Source: CAZIGM01 sp964538675
GTDB taxonomy: Bacteria; Bacillota; Bacilli; Tepidibacillales; Tepidibacillaceae
DNA: 24,004 nucleotides
Reading direction: 5' to 3'
NCBI GenBank assembly: GCA_964538675.1
Contig: CAZIGM010000030.1
Coordinates: 1-24,004 of the forward strand
Below, piece after piece: positions 1-7,440 of this stretch (position 1 is its first letter; each line of letters starts with the position of its first letter). The notes below the pieces were generated by a model. The model saw nothing but the letters and a program-made list of their open reading frames with translations, searched no databases and was not told the DNA's origin. The position numbers and the translations under genes are program-made.

Positions 1-864
1 AGAGAAGGCATGAAGAATATTGTTAGAAATGGTTCTATGACTTTTTCGGCTATTAGTGCAGTTACTGTAACTCTTCTAATATTAGGAGTTGTCCTTGTAT
101 TAGCAATGAATGTTAATCATTTAGTGGATGTTATCGAGAATCAAGTGGAAATAATTGTTGAACTAGAGTTAACGATAGATGATTCGAGAACTAATGAAAT
201 AGAGAATGAAATTAAAAATATTAATGGTGTTAAATCTATTAGTTATGTATCAAAAGAAGAAGGTCTTGAAGAGCTTAAAGATAGTTTAGGAGAACAATCG
301 TACTTATTAGAAGGGTTAGAGGAAGAAAACCCATTATATGATATGTTTATTGTTCAGGCATTTGACCCTCAAAGTATTGGTACAATTGCTGATGAAATTA
401 ATATAATTGCTGATGTTGTTAATGTGGATTATGGACAAGGTACTGTTGAAAAGCTGTTTACGATTACAAAGTGGGTTAGAAATATTGGAGTAATTTTTAT
501 TGTGGGATTGGCATTTACAGCAATGTTTTTAATCTCGAACACTATTAAAATAACAATAAATGCAAGAAGGAAAGAAATCGAAATAATGAAATTAGTAGGC
601 GCTACTAATTGGTTTATACGTTGGCCTTTTTTCGTAGAAGGTTTTCTATTAGGGATATTTGGTTCAATTATTCCGATTATATTAGTGCTTCTTGGCTATA
701 AATTTGTTTTGGACAAAATAAGCTCTGATTTCACATTAGCGTTTTTCGAGTTACTACCTATATATCCATTATCGCTGCAAGTATCACTTTTACTTATTGG
801 TATTGGTGCTTTTATTGGGATTTGGGGAAGTCTCACTTCTGTTCGTCGTTTTTTAAAAATATAA
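1..864 (+). CDS. ftsX: Cell division ABC transporter permease FtsX, 5'-truncated by window edge
   Basis: FtsX is the membrane subunit of the FtsEX complex, which switches on peptidoglycan hydrolases outside the cell at division or elongation sites. The frame is open from base 1. The residues just before the first ATG (position 10) read Arg-Glu-Gly and continue the usual FtsX N-terminal pattern (REGMKNIVRNGSMTF), so that ATG is internal and the real start lies left of the window. There is one membrane helix near the N-terminus, then a large extracellular domain of roughly 110 residues, then three helices in the C-terminal half. Conserved FtsX/MacB-type text is visible, including SAISAVTVTLL and the ARRKEIEIMKLVGAT segment. 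The next gene encodes a secreted coiled-coil LytM protein, the expected type of FtsEX partner; ftsE should lie just upstream, outside the window. Confidence 0.93.
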   Translation, partial: REGMKNIVRNGSMTFSAISAVTVTLLILGVVLVLAMNVNHLVDVIENQVEIIVELELTIDDSRTNEIENEIKNINGVKSISYVSKEEGLEELKDSLGEQSYLLEGLEEENPLYDMFIVQAFDPQSIGTIADEINIIADVVNVDYGQGTVEKLFTITKWVRNIGVIFIVGLAFTAMFLISNTIKITINARRKEIEIMKLVGATNWFIRWPFFVEGFLLGIFGSIIPIILVLLGYKFVLDKISSDFTLAFFELLPIYPLSLQVSLLLIGIGAFIGIWGSLTSVRRFLKI

Positions 865-919
865 AGATAAGAATCTAGTAAATAGCATTAATAATGGTTT
901 TAAGGAGAGGAATAAGATT

Positions 920-2113
920 ATGATTAAAAGAAGATACATATATATATTTGTAATTTTCATATTAATAGTATCATTTGTTATTCCTACCTTTGAAGTAAAT
1001 GCTGAAAGTGAATGGGAAAGATTAGATAGAGAAATACAAGAACTTCAAAAACAAAAGGAAGAAGCAGCTAGGGAATCTCAAGCATTAAAAGAACAGATTA
1101 GTCAAGTACAACAAGAACAAAAGGAAATTGAAAAAGAGTTGGCAAAGATTAATGAGGAAATCAAAGAAGCTGAGAATGAACTATTTGCTTTAGAAAAAGA
1201 AATAGCTGATGTAACCAATCAAGCAAAGGATGCATCAGAACAACTAGAAGAGGCTGAGAAACGTGTCGAAGAAAGAGATAATCTATTAAAAACTAGGGTT
1301 AGGTTAATGTATAAAAATGGTTCCGTTGATTATTTAGAAGTTTTACTTAATTCTACTAGTTTCACAGATTTTCTTCAAAGATTTAGTGCTTTACAAAAGA
1401 TTGTCGAATCAGATAAAAATATATTAACAGCTAACATTAATGATAAAAATCTTATTGAAGAGAAAAAAAATGAGATTGATACTTATTTAGCTAGCTTAGA
1501 GAATTTATTTACTGAGACTGAGGAATTAAGGGCTAGCTTAAGAATAAAAGAAGAGAAAAGATTATTTCAAATGGCTTCATTAGATGAAAAAGCCGCTGAA
1601 TTGCATGAGGCAAATGAAGAGGAAGAAAGAATAATCAGTGAACTAGCATTAGCTCAATCTAAGAAAATAAATGAAAAAAGACTATTAGAATATAGTGGAG
1701 GAACATTTGCTTGGCCTGTACCAGAAAGCACACGCATTACTTCCGATTACGGTTTGAGAATAGATCCCTTTACCGGCTACAAAACAGGACATTCTGGTAT
1801 AGACATTGGTCATGCCCCGAATAAGTCTTCACTTTATGGTGCAGATATTGTGGCAGCTACTGATGGTGTAGTCATTGTTGCATCTTATGTTAGTGGTTAT
1901 GGTAATACTGTAATGATTGATCATGGTAGTGGAATATGGACTCTTTATGGGCATATAAGAAATGGTGGAATCAAGGTTGATGTAGGTGAATCGGTTGTAA
2001 AAGGAGAAAAAATAGCCGAGGTTGGTTCTACTGGAAGGTCTACTGGACCACATCTACACTTTGAAGTTAGAGAAAATAATGTACCCGTTAATCCATGGAA
2101 GTATTTAAAATAA
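920..2113 (+). CDS. Secreted coiled-coil M23 (LytM) peptidoglycan hydrolase, EnvC/CwlO-like FtsEX partner
   Basis: This is a 397-residue exported murein hydrolase. Residues 1-28 form a signal peptide (basic start, hydrophobic core, VNA cleavage region). Residues about 30-250 are a Glu/Lys/Gln-rich coiled coil. Residues about 258-397 are an M23 LytM domain. The metal-binding pattern is intact: H291-x3-D295 (HSGID) and H378-x-H380 (HLH), so it is probably an active endopeptidase and not only an activator like E. coli EnvC, whose LytM domain is degenerate. A good Shine-Dalgarno (AAGGAGAGG, 902-910) precedes the ATG at 920. It lies 55 bp after ftsX, so co-transcription and control through FtsX are likely (inference). 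A strong terminator follows at 2135-2166. Annotation pipelines may call it a murein hydrolase activator EnvC or a peptidoglycan DD-metallopeptidase. Confidence 0.88.
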   Translation: MIKRRYIYIFVIFILIVSFVIPTFEVNAESEWERLDREIQELQKQKEEAARESQALKEQISQVQQEQKEIEKELAKINEEIKEAENELFALEKEIADVTNQAKDASEQLEEAEKRVEERDNLLKTRVRLMYKNGSVDYLEVLLNSTSFTDFLQRFSALQKIVESDKNILTANINDKNLIEEKKNEIDTYLASLENLFTETEELRASLRIKEEKRLFQMASLDEKAAELHEANEEEERIISELALAQSKKINEKRLLEYSGGTFAWPVPESTRITSDYGLRIDPFTGYKTGHSGIDIGHAPNKSSLYGADIVAATDGVVIVASYVSGYGNTVMIDHGSGIWTLYGHIRNGGIKVDVGESVVKGEKIAEVGSTGRSTGPHLHFEVRENNVPVNPWKYLK

Positions 2114-2134
2114 TAGCTTAATAGAATTGTATTT

Positions 2135-2166
2135 AAAACGGTATAGTATTTATATATACCGTTTTT
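2135..2166 (+). terminator. Rho-independent terminator after the M23 hydrolase gene
   Basis: A perfect 11-bp stem (AAAACGGTATA at 2135-2145 with TATACCGTTTT at 2155-2165), a 9-nt loop and a short T run lie 22 bases after the stop codon. The stem is only moderately GC-rich but the geometry is typical of an intrinsic terminator. It closes the ftsX-hydrolase unit. Confidence 0.75.
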
Positions 2167-2226
2167 GATTTAAAAATAGTATAATAATCAGTACATGCTT
2201 ATCATATAATTAAAGGTATAAGTATG

Positions 2227-2235
2227 AAGGGGTGG
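2227..2235 (+). promoter_or_regulatory. Ribosome binding site that decides the ctpB start
   Basis: AAGGGGTGG lies 8 bases before the ATG at 2244. The in-frame GTG at 2232, which would extend the protein by four residues, is part of this Shine-Dalgarno sequence and has none of its own, so 2244 is the better start. Confidence 0.7.
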
Positions 2236-2243
2236 CATCATGT

Positions 2244-3689
2244 ATGAATCTTAATGGAAAAAAGTTAATAATTATTTTAATAATAACGATATTTTTAAGC
2301 AGTTATCTTACACTGTATATTTCAAATAATACTAATTTATTTGCTATATCTGAACCGAGCACATCTCCTTTAGAAGATAATAAAGAGCCAGATGATTTTG
2401 AAAAATTAGTAGAAATATATAATAAAATCCAAGCACTCTATATAGAGGATACAGATTCTAATGAGTTAATCGATGGAGCTATTCAAGGTATGGTTGATTC
2501 CTTAGGAGATCGGCATTCTACTTATATGGATGCTAATGAGGCTGAGCAATTCTACACACCGCTAGATGATTCGTTTGAAGGTATTGGTGCGGAAGTAACT
2601 ATGGAAAATGGTAAAGTAACAATTGTGGCACCAATAAAAGGAAGTCCATCAGAAAAAGCAGGAATTCAACCTAAAGATCAAATCATCAAAGTAAATGGAG
2701 AGTCTCTTGAAGGATTAAGTCTATATGAAGCAGTTAATAAAATTAGGGGACCAAAAGGTACAGAGGCTTTATTAGAGGTTATTCGACCTAATATTAATGA
2801 ACCACTTACAATTTCAGTTATTAGAGATGAGATTCCAAACATTACCGTTTATTCGGAAACGATAAAAACAAGAGAAGGGCTTATAGGCAAAATAGAAATA
2901 GCTAATTTTGGCGAAAATACTTTTAAAGAATTTAATAGCGCAATAAAGGATTTACAAAAACAAAATATTAAGGGTTTAATTCTTGACTTGCGTGGAAATC
3001 CAGGCGGCTATTTACAAAGCGTATTAGATATTGGTGATTTAGTAATACCTAATGGTGGAGTAATAGTTCAAATTGAAGATAAATCAAAAAATACAACTGC
3101 TTACAAATCAAATATGATGGAAGCAAAATATCCTATTGTTACACTTATAGATGGAGGTTCTGCAAGCGCATCCGAAATTCTAGCTAGTGCCTTACAAGAA
3201 GCTGGGGGGTATCCGTTGGTTGGGCAGACAACATACGGCAAAGGTACTGTGCAAAATGTTTATGAGCTAAATGATGGAAGTAATGTAAAGTTATCTATAG
3301 CTAAATGGCTTACCTCAAATGGTAATTGGATTAACGAAAAAGGTGTAGAACCAGATATCGAAGTAGCACAACCAGATTATTATGAGGCAATGTCTTTCCC
3401 TGAAAATATAAATTTAAAATATGATGATAACAATGTCTATGTAATGAACTTGCAACTTATATTAAATGGGCTTGGATATGACTCTAAAAGGAACGATGGC
3501 TATTTTGATAAGAATACTGAATTAGCTTTAAAGTCTTTTCAAAAGGCTCAGGGATTAGAAATAACGGGAATTGTTGATTCAAAAACAGGGGAGTTTCTTC
3601 AAAATAAAATTATTGAGAAAATAAAAGATCCAGCTAATGACACACAACTTCAAGTTGCAATTGAAACCTTGAGAAAAATGCTTGAATAA
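2244..3689 (+). CDS. ctpB: Carboxy-terminal processing serine protease CtpB-like (S41, PDZ, peptidoglycan-binding)
   Basis: This is a 481-residue secreted or membrane-anchored S41 protease, close to the 480 residues I recall for B. subtilis CtpB. After a single N-terminal hydrophobic segment come a PDZ domain (about 100-175, with the GIGAEV and GSPSEKAGI segments) and the S41 catalytic domain (about 190-375). With the ATG at 2244 as residue 1, the catalytic Ser is S308 in GSASASE, with K333 and Q337 in GKGTVQ. The Ser-to-Lys spacing of 25 matches the S309/K334/Q338 set of CtpB. A C-terminal peptidoglycan-binding type 1 domain (about 395-460) follows. CtpB cleaves SpoIVFA during sporulation in Bacillus, so it hints at a spore-former, though CtpA paralogues share this architecture. 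The MinJ-like neighbour and the uvrBA genes beyond it support the CtpB assignment by gene order. Confidence 0.88.
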   Translation: MNLNGKKLIIILIITIFLSSYLTLYISNNTNLFAISEPSTSPLEDNKEPDDFEKLVEIYNKIQALYIEDTDSNELIDGAIQGMVDSLGDRHSTYMDANEAEQFYTPLDDSFEGIGAEVTMENGKVTIVAPIKGSPSEKAGIQPKDQIIKVNGESLEGLSLYEAVNKIRGPKGTEALLEVIRPNINEPLTISVIRDEIPNITVYSETIKTREGLIGKIEIANFGENTFKEFNSAIKDLQKQNIKGLILDLRGNPGGYLQSVLDIGDLVIPNGGVIVQIEDKSKNTTAYKSNMMEAKYPIVTLIDGGSASASEILASALQEAGGYPLVGQTTYGKGTVQNVYELNDGSNVKLSIAKWLTSNGNWINEKGVEPDIEVAQPDYYEAMSFPENINLKYDDNNVYVMNLQLILNGLGYDSKRNDGYFDKNTELALKSFQKAQGLEITGIVDSKTGEFLQNKIIEKIKDPANDTQLQVAIETLRKMLE

Positions 3690-3722
3690 GCAGGAAAGTT
3701 CCTTATCTGTAGCGAAATTATA

Positions 3723-3784
3723 ACACTAGTAATTAGGGGTTTATTATAGAAATACATCTATTAATCCCCTTTTTTGACTAGTGT
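3723..3784 (+). terminator. Nested hairpin terminator after ctpB
   Basis: An inner imperfect stem pairs AGGGG plus following T bases (about 3736-3743) with AATCCCCT (about 3763-3770) and is followed by a run of T. An outer perfect 8-bp pair, ACACTAGT (3723-3730) with ACTAGTGT (3777-3784), encloses it. The inner part alone would work as an intrinsic terminator; the role of the outer arms is unclear. Confidence 0.6.
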
Positions 3785-3833
3785 TTCTTATTATAAGAGG
3801 GTAATTCAACTAGTAGGGGGGACTTATTAAAAG

Positions 3834-5072
3834 ATGGAAATACTTAAGGAAGTTATAAATCAGATTCCCAACTTATTTATTCATCCAATGTTATACGTTG
3901 GATTTATTATATTGATCTTATTATATAGAAGACAAATTTTATTGGAGAGGAAGTTATTCAGTTCCAGAATACATTTTTTATCCCACGAGGTGCTTTCATC
4001 TCTTGCCCTCGGTTTAGTAGGGGGAATATTTGCTTCATCAATAATATTAACATTAGGTATTGTAATTCATCCTCAAGAAATGTGGATTGTATGGGCTATA
4101 TCATTATTTTTAATTATTTTTAATATACGTTTTCTTTGCTTATCTTATGCTACTGGTATATTGGGAATAATAGCGGGGCTCTTACAATATTTCAATATAT
4201 CTAGTACAAGCCCGATAATAGAGTTAATTCTAAATATACATATACCTTCTTTAATTGCAATAGTTGCTATATTGCATTTGTTTGAAGCAATACTAATTAG
4301 AATTCAAGCTTCAAAACAGGCTACGCCAATATTTATCGAAACTAAAAGGGGAAAATTAGCTGGTGCATATAATATACAATCGTATTGGCTATTACCCCTA
4401 TTTTTAATAGTGGCAACAGGTGATGTAAATGGAATGGATGTTAATATATCTTGGTGGCCATTAATAGGTGGTGGTGGCGGGTTAGCAATTTTACCTGTAC
4501 CGGCCATTATAGGATATAACGATACTACATCAGTTTATTCTCCTTATAGGAAAAGTAGAATAGCTTCAAAATCTCTTTTTATATATAGTTTAATATTATT
4601 AGCAATGGCTTTTATTGTTGAGGAATATGTTGAATATCAGATATTTGCAGCATTTTTTGCAGGATTTGCGCATGAATTGATTCATATTGTTGGAAAATGG
4701 AAAGAAAAGAAGTTGCCTTCAAAATATGTTCATCCAAAGGAAGGTCTTATGGTTCTAGCAGTACTTCCCGGAAGTATAGCTCAGAAAGAGGAAATACATG
4801 ATGGTGAAGTTATAATCAAAGCAAATGGAGTATCGGTTAATACTAAAGAAGAATTATATTATGCTTTACATCAGCAACCAACATTTGTAAAGTTAGAAAT
4901 AATAAATTTGAATGGTCAAATAAAATTTATGAATCATTCACTATATACTGATGATCATCACCAATTAGGTATAATTTTAGCCCCTGATGATGATGCTCCA
5001 TACTATATAGAGGTAAAAAATATTAATATATTTAAACTTATAATGCAAAAAATGAAGAAGATTGCTCGATAG
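3834..5072 (+). CDS. minJ: MinJ-like polytopic membrane protein with C-terminal PDZ domain
   Basis: The protein is 412 residues long. The first roughly 285 residues contain about eight hydrophobic membrane segments. A soluble PDZ domain begins near H300 (segments GLMVLAVLPGSIA, DGEVIIKANGVSV, ELYYALHQQP). This topology, the length and the position between ctpB and uvrB are those of Bacillus MinJ, a divisome protein that links DivIVA to MinD so that division does not occur at used sites. The function is inferred from topology and gene order; sequence conservation in this family is low, and it could be annotated only as a PDZ domain-containing protein. The ATG at 3834 has a G-rich ribosome binding site (AGGGGGG, 3815-3821) about 12 bases upstream, a slightly long spacing. 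A terminator-like hairpin follows at 5121-5141. Confidence 0.65.
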   Translation: MEILKEVINQIPNLFIHPMLYVGFIILILLYRRQILLERKLFSSRIHFLSHEVLSSLALGLVGGIFASSIILTLGIVIHPQEMWIVWAISLFLIIFNIRFLCLSYATGILGIIAGLLQYFNISSTSPIIELILNIHIPSLIAIVAILHLFEAILIRIQASKQATPIFIETKRGKLAGAYNIQSYWLLPLFLIVATGDVNGMDVNISWWPLIGGGGGLAILPVPAIIGYNDTTSVYSPYRKSRIASKSLFIYSLILLAMAFIVEEYVEYQIFAAFFAGFAHELIHIVGKWKEKKLPSKYVHPKEGLMVLAVLPGSIAQKEEIHDGEVIIKANGVSVNTKEELYYALHQQPTFVKLEIINLNGQIKFMNHSLYTDDHHQLGIILAPDDDAPYYIEVKNINIFKLIMQKMKKIAR

Positions 5073-5120
5073 AATCTAAAGTTATGCTTTGATTCCAATC
5101 TTTCTAATAGATAAATTACA

Positions 5121-5141
5121 AAAAAGCCATTTATGGTTTTT
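5121..5141 (+). terminator. Terminator-like hairpin after minJ (first of two similar copies)
   Basis: AAAAAGCCA and TGGTTTTTT pair around a TTTA loop with one bulged G, followed by T bases, 48 bases after the minJ stop. A near-identical hairpin lies at 5289-5308, on the other side of the MITE-like repeat. Confidence 0.5.
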
Positions 5142-5263
5142 TAGGCTGTTGAAAATGCCCAATTTCTTCGTTACAGCTTAAATCTTCGATACTCACTTAC
5201 GTTAAGTAAGCTCCGTTCCTCGATTTAAGCGTGCCTTGAACTAGAGCATTTTCAACAGCCTAA
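5141..5263. repeat. 123-bp MITE-like element with nested inverted repeats
   Basis: Perfect 18-bp terminal inverted repeats (5141-5158 and 5246-5263, beginning TTAGGCTGTTGAAAATGC) enclose a second perfect 9-bp pair (GCTTAAATC at 5176-5184 with GATTTAAGC at 5222-5230). A small inner hairpin (CTTAC at 5196-5200 with GTAAG at 5206-5210) lies inside that. There is no open reading frame inside. The concentric palindromes with sharp terminal repeats suggest a non-autonomous miniature transposable element; the GGCTGTTGAAAA-type ends remind me of some Firmicute insertion sequence ends, but I cannot assign a family. No clear target duplication is seen. Confidence 0.7.
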
Positions 5264-5267
5264 TTTT

Positions 5268-5312
5268 GTTGACTTTGTCAACAATCTGAAAAACCATTTA
5301 TGGTTTTTATTA
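5268..5312 (+). terminator. GTTGAC/GTCAAC hairpin followed by terminator hairpin, upstream of uvrB
   Basis: A 6-bp hairpin (GTTGAC-TTT-GTCAAC, 5268-5282) is followed six bases later by an 8-bp stem (AAAAACCA at 5289-5296 with TGGTTTTT at 5301-5308, loop TTTA). The same two-part arrangement occurs after the yvoF-like gene at 15479-15529. The second stem is AT-rich, so its strength as a terminator is uncertain. Confidence 0.5.
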
Positions 5313-5380
5313 ATTTTTAATAACAAAAAAATGTTAAATATTGATCCAGATATGTTAAAGTGCCTTTTACTATCCAACAA

Positions 5381-5394
5381 GGAACATTTGTTCT
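5381..5394. promoter_or_regulatory. LexA (SOS) box upstream of uvrBA
   Basis: GGAACATTTGTTCT matches the Gram-positive LexA/DinR operator pattern (CGAAC-N4-GTTCG type) with perfect GAAC/GTTC arms and a 4-base centre. It directly abuts the -35 region of the predicted uvrB promoter, as expected for SOS repression of uvrBA. Confidence 0.8.
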
Positions 5395-5423
5395 TGTGTG
5401 TTAAAATATATTTGTGGTATAAT
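5394..5423 (+). promoter_or_regulatory. SigA-type promoter of uvrBA
   Basis: A -35 like TTGTGT (5394-5399), an 18-base spacer and a perfect -10 TATAAT (5418-5423) lie 36 bases before the uvrB start. The LexA box overlaps its upstream edge, so RNA polymerase binding and repressor binding would compete. Confidence 0.7.
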
Positions 5424-5458
5424 TTAAGCCTATTAAATGTATGTAGGGGAGAATAACA

Positions 5459-7438
5459 ATGAAACAGGTCTTTCAACTACAATCAAATTACAAACCTCAA
5501 GGAGATCAACCGAAAGCTATTGAAGCTTTAGTTAATGGAATATATAAAGATGAAAAACATCAAGTATTGTTAGGAGCAACTGGGACTGGAAAAACATATA
5601 CTGCGGCTAATGTTATTGCTAAAATTAATAAACCAACTCTGGTAATCGCTCATAATAAAACGTTGGCAGCACAGTTAACAAGTGAATTCAAAGGTTTTTT
5701 TCCAAATAATGCAGTAGAATACTTTGTAAGTTACTATGACTATTACCAACCTGAAGCTTATATGCCACATACTGATACATATATTGAAAAAGATGCAAAA
5801 ATAAATGACGAAATAGATAAACTACGCCACTCTGCAACAAGTGCAGTAATAGAGAGAAATGATGTTATCATAGTATCTAGTGTTTCTAGTATTTATGGAT
5901 TAGGATCGCCTGATGAATATCGTGAACTAGTTCTATCATTAAGAGTTGGAATGGAGAAGGAAAGAAATGAAATTCTTCGTAAATTGGTTGATATTCAATA
6001 TCAGAGGAATGATTTTAACTTTGTACGAGGAACGTTTCGCGTCAATGGTGATGTTTTAGAGATTTTTCCTGCCTCAAGAAGTGAACAGGCTGCGCGTGTA
6101 GAATTTTTTGGTGATGAAATTGAACGTATTCGAGAGATAGATGTTCTTACTGGTGAGGTTTTAGGTGATAGGAACCATATTGCTATTTTCCCAGCCTCTC
6201 ACTTTGTTACAAGAGAAGAGAATATGAGAAGGGCAATAGGAGACATTGAACAGGAACTTGAGTTAAGATTAGTGGAATTAAATGGTAAAGGAAAACTTTT
6301 AGAAGCTCAGCGATTAGAGCAAAGAACTAGATATGATATAGAAATGATGTCTGAAATTGGATTTTGTTCAGGGATTGAGAATTATTCAAGACATATTGAA
6401 GGTAGACCTGCAGGATCGACTCCAAGTACATTACTTGATTATTTTCCAAATGATTTTTTAATTTTAATTGATGAATCTCATGTAACAATTCCTCAAATAA
6501 GAGGTATGTATAATGGAGACCAAGCAAGAAAAAGAGTTCTTGTAGACCATGGCTTTCGTTTACCATCTGCAATGGACAATAGACCACTTAAATTTGATGA
6601 GTTTGAAAAACATATACATCAAATAATATATATATCAGCAACACCTGGACCATATGAGTTAGAGCTCGCACCTGAGGTAATAGAGCAAATTATACGTCCA
6701 ACAGGCTTGGTTGATCCAGAAATTGAAGTTAGACCAATAAAAGGTCAAATCGACAATCTTATTGGTGAAATTAATGAATGTGTAAAAAAGAAGGAAAGAG
6801 TATTGGTTACTACTCTAACAAAAAAGATGTCGGAAGATCTAACCGATTATCTTAAAGAGGTTGGAATAAAGGTAAAGTATCTCCATTCAGATATAAAAAC
6901 GCTTGAGAGAATAGAAATAATACGTGAACTTCGTTTAGGAGAATTTGACGTTATTGTTGGAATAAATCTACTTAGAGAAGGTTTAGACATACCTGAGGTT
7001 TCTTTAATTGCAATTCTTGATGCTGATAAAGAGGGTTTCTTAAGATCAGAAAGATCATTAATACAGACAATTGGTAGGGCGGCAAGAAATGTTAATGGAA
7101 AGGCAATAATGTATGCAGATAAAATAACAAATTCAATGAAAATAGCAATTGACGAGACAAGTCGACGTCGCAATATTCAAATAGCATTTAATGAAAAACA
7201 TGGAATAGTACCACAAACAATCAACAAAAGAATTAGTGATGTGATAGAAGCTGTAAAGGTTGCTGAGCATAAATCAGGTTATAATGCAACTAAAGGCAAT
7301 AAATTAAGTAAAAAAGAACGTGTTAATTTAATTGAAAATTTAGAAAAAGAAATGAGAAGAGCAGCAAAAGAGCTTGATTTCGAAAAGGCTGCTGAACTTC
7401 GTGACCTGATGATAGAGTTAAGTGCAAAAGGAGTGTAA
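5459..7438 (+). CDS. uvrB: Excinuclease ABC subunit B (UvrB)
   Basis: UvrB is the damage-verifying helicase-like subunit of the UvrABC nucleotide excision repair system. The 659 residues are full length. Visible features are the Walker A motif (G39-T46, GATGTGKT), the damage-binding beta-hairpin region (YYDYYQPEAYMPHTDTYIEK), the SATSAV segment, the helicase motifs LREGLDIPEVSL and QTIGRAARN, and the C-terminal UVR coiled-coil motif (about 624-659) that contacts UvrC. The ATG at 5459 has the ribosome binding site AGGGGAG 7 bases upstream. uvrA follows after two bases, so the two genes form an operon, likely under LexA control through the box at 5381-5394. Confidence 0.98.
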   Translation: MKQVFQLQSNYKPQGDQPKAIEALVNGIYKDEKHQVLLGATGTGKTYTAANVIAKINKPTLVIAHNKTLAAQLTSEFKGFFPNNAVEYFVSYYDYYQPEAYMPHTDTYIEKDAKINDEIDKLRHSATSAVIERNDVIIVSSVSSIYGLGSPDEYRELVLSLRVGMEKERNEILRKLVDIQYQRNDFNFVRGTFRVNGDVLEIFPASRSEQAARVEFFGDEIERIREIDVLTGEVLGDRNHIAIFPASHFVTREENMRRAIGDIEQELELRLVELNGKGKLLEAQRLEQRTRYDIEMMSEIGFCSGIENYSRHIEGRPAGSTPSTLLDYFPNDFLILIDESHVTIPQIRGMYNGDQARKRVLVDHGFRLPSAMDNRPLKFDEFEKHIHQIIYISATPGPYELELAPEVIEQIIRPTGLVDPEIEVRPIKGQIDNLIGEINECVKKKERVLVTTLTKKMSEDLTDYLKEVGIKVKYLHSDIKTLERIEIIRELRLGEFDVIVGINLLREGLDIPEVSLIAILDADKEGFLRSERSLIQTIGRAARNVNGKAIMYADKITNSMKIAIDETSRRRNIQIAFNEKHGIVPQTINKRISDVIEAVKVAEHKSGYNATKGNKLSKKERVNLIENLEKEMRRAAKELDFEKAAELRDLMIELSAKGV

Positions 7439-7440
7439 TT

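Noticed and set aside
10..12. ATG at position 10 as the true ftsX start
   Set aside because: The frame is open from base 1, the preceding residues (REG) continue the conserved FtsX N-terminus, and no ribosome binding site can be judged in nine bases; the gene is cut by the window.
5345..5360. CCAGATATGTTAAAG as a fifth copy of the dispersed palindromic repeat
   Set aside because: Only the first dozen bases match the lead; the C-rich hairpin and the TTCGGCTTTAT end are absent, so it may be chance or a very decayed relic.
6847..7173. Long antisense open frame within uvrB
   Set aside because: It lies fully inside a clear uvrB helicase region, has no ribosome binding site or family resemblance; it is a shadow of the codon pattern. 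Other reverse-strand open frames in the window were rejected for the same reason.
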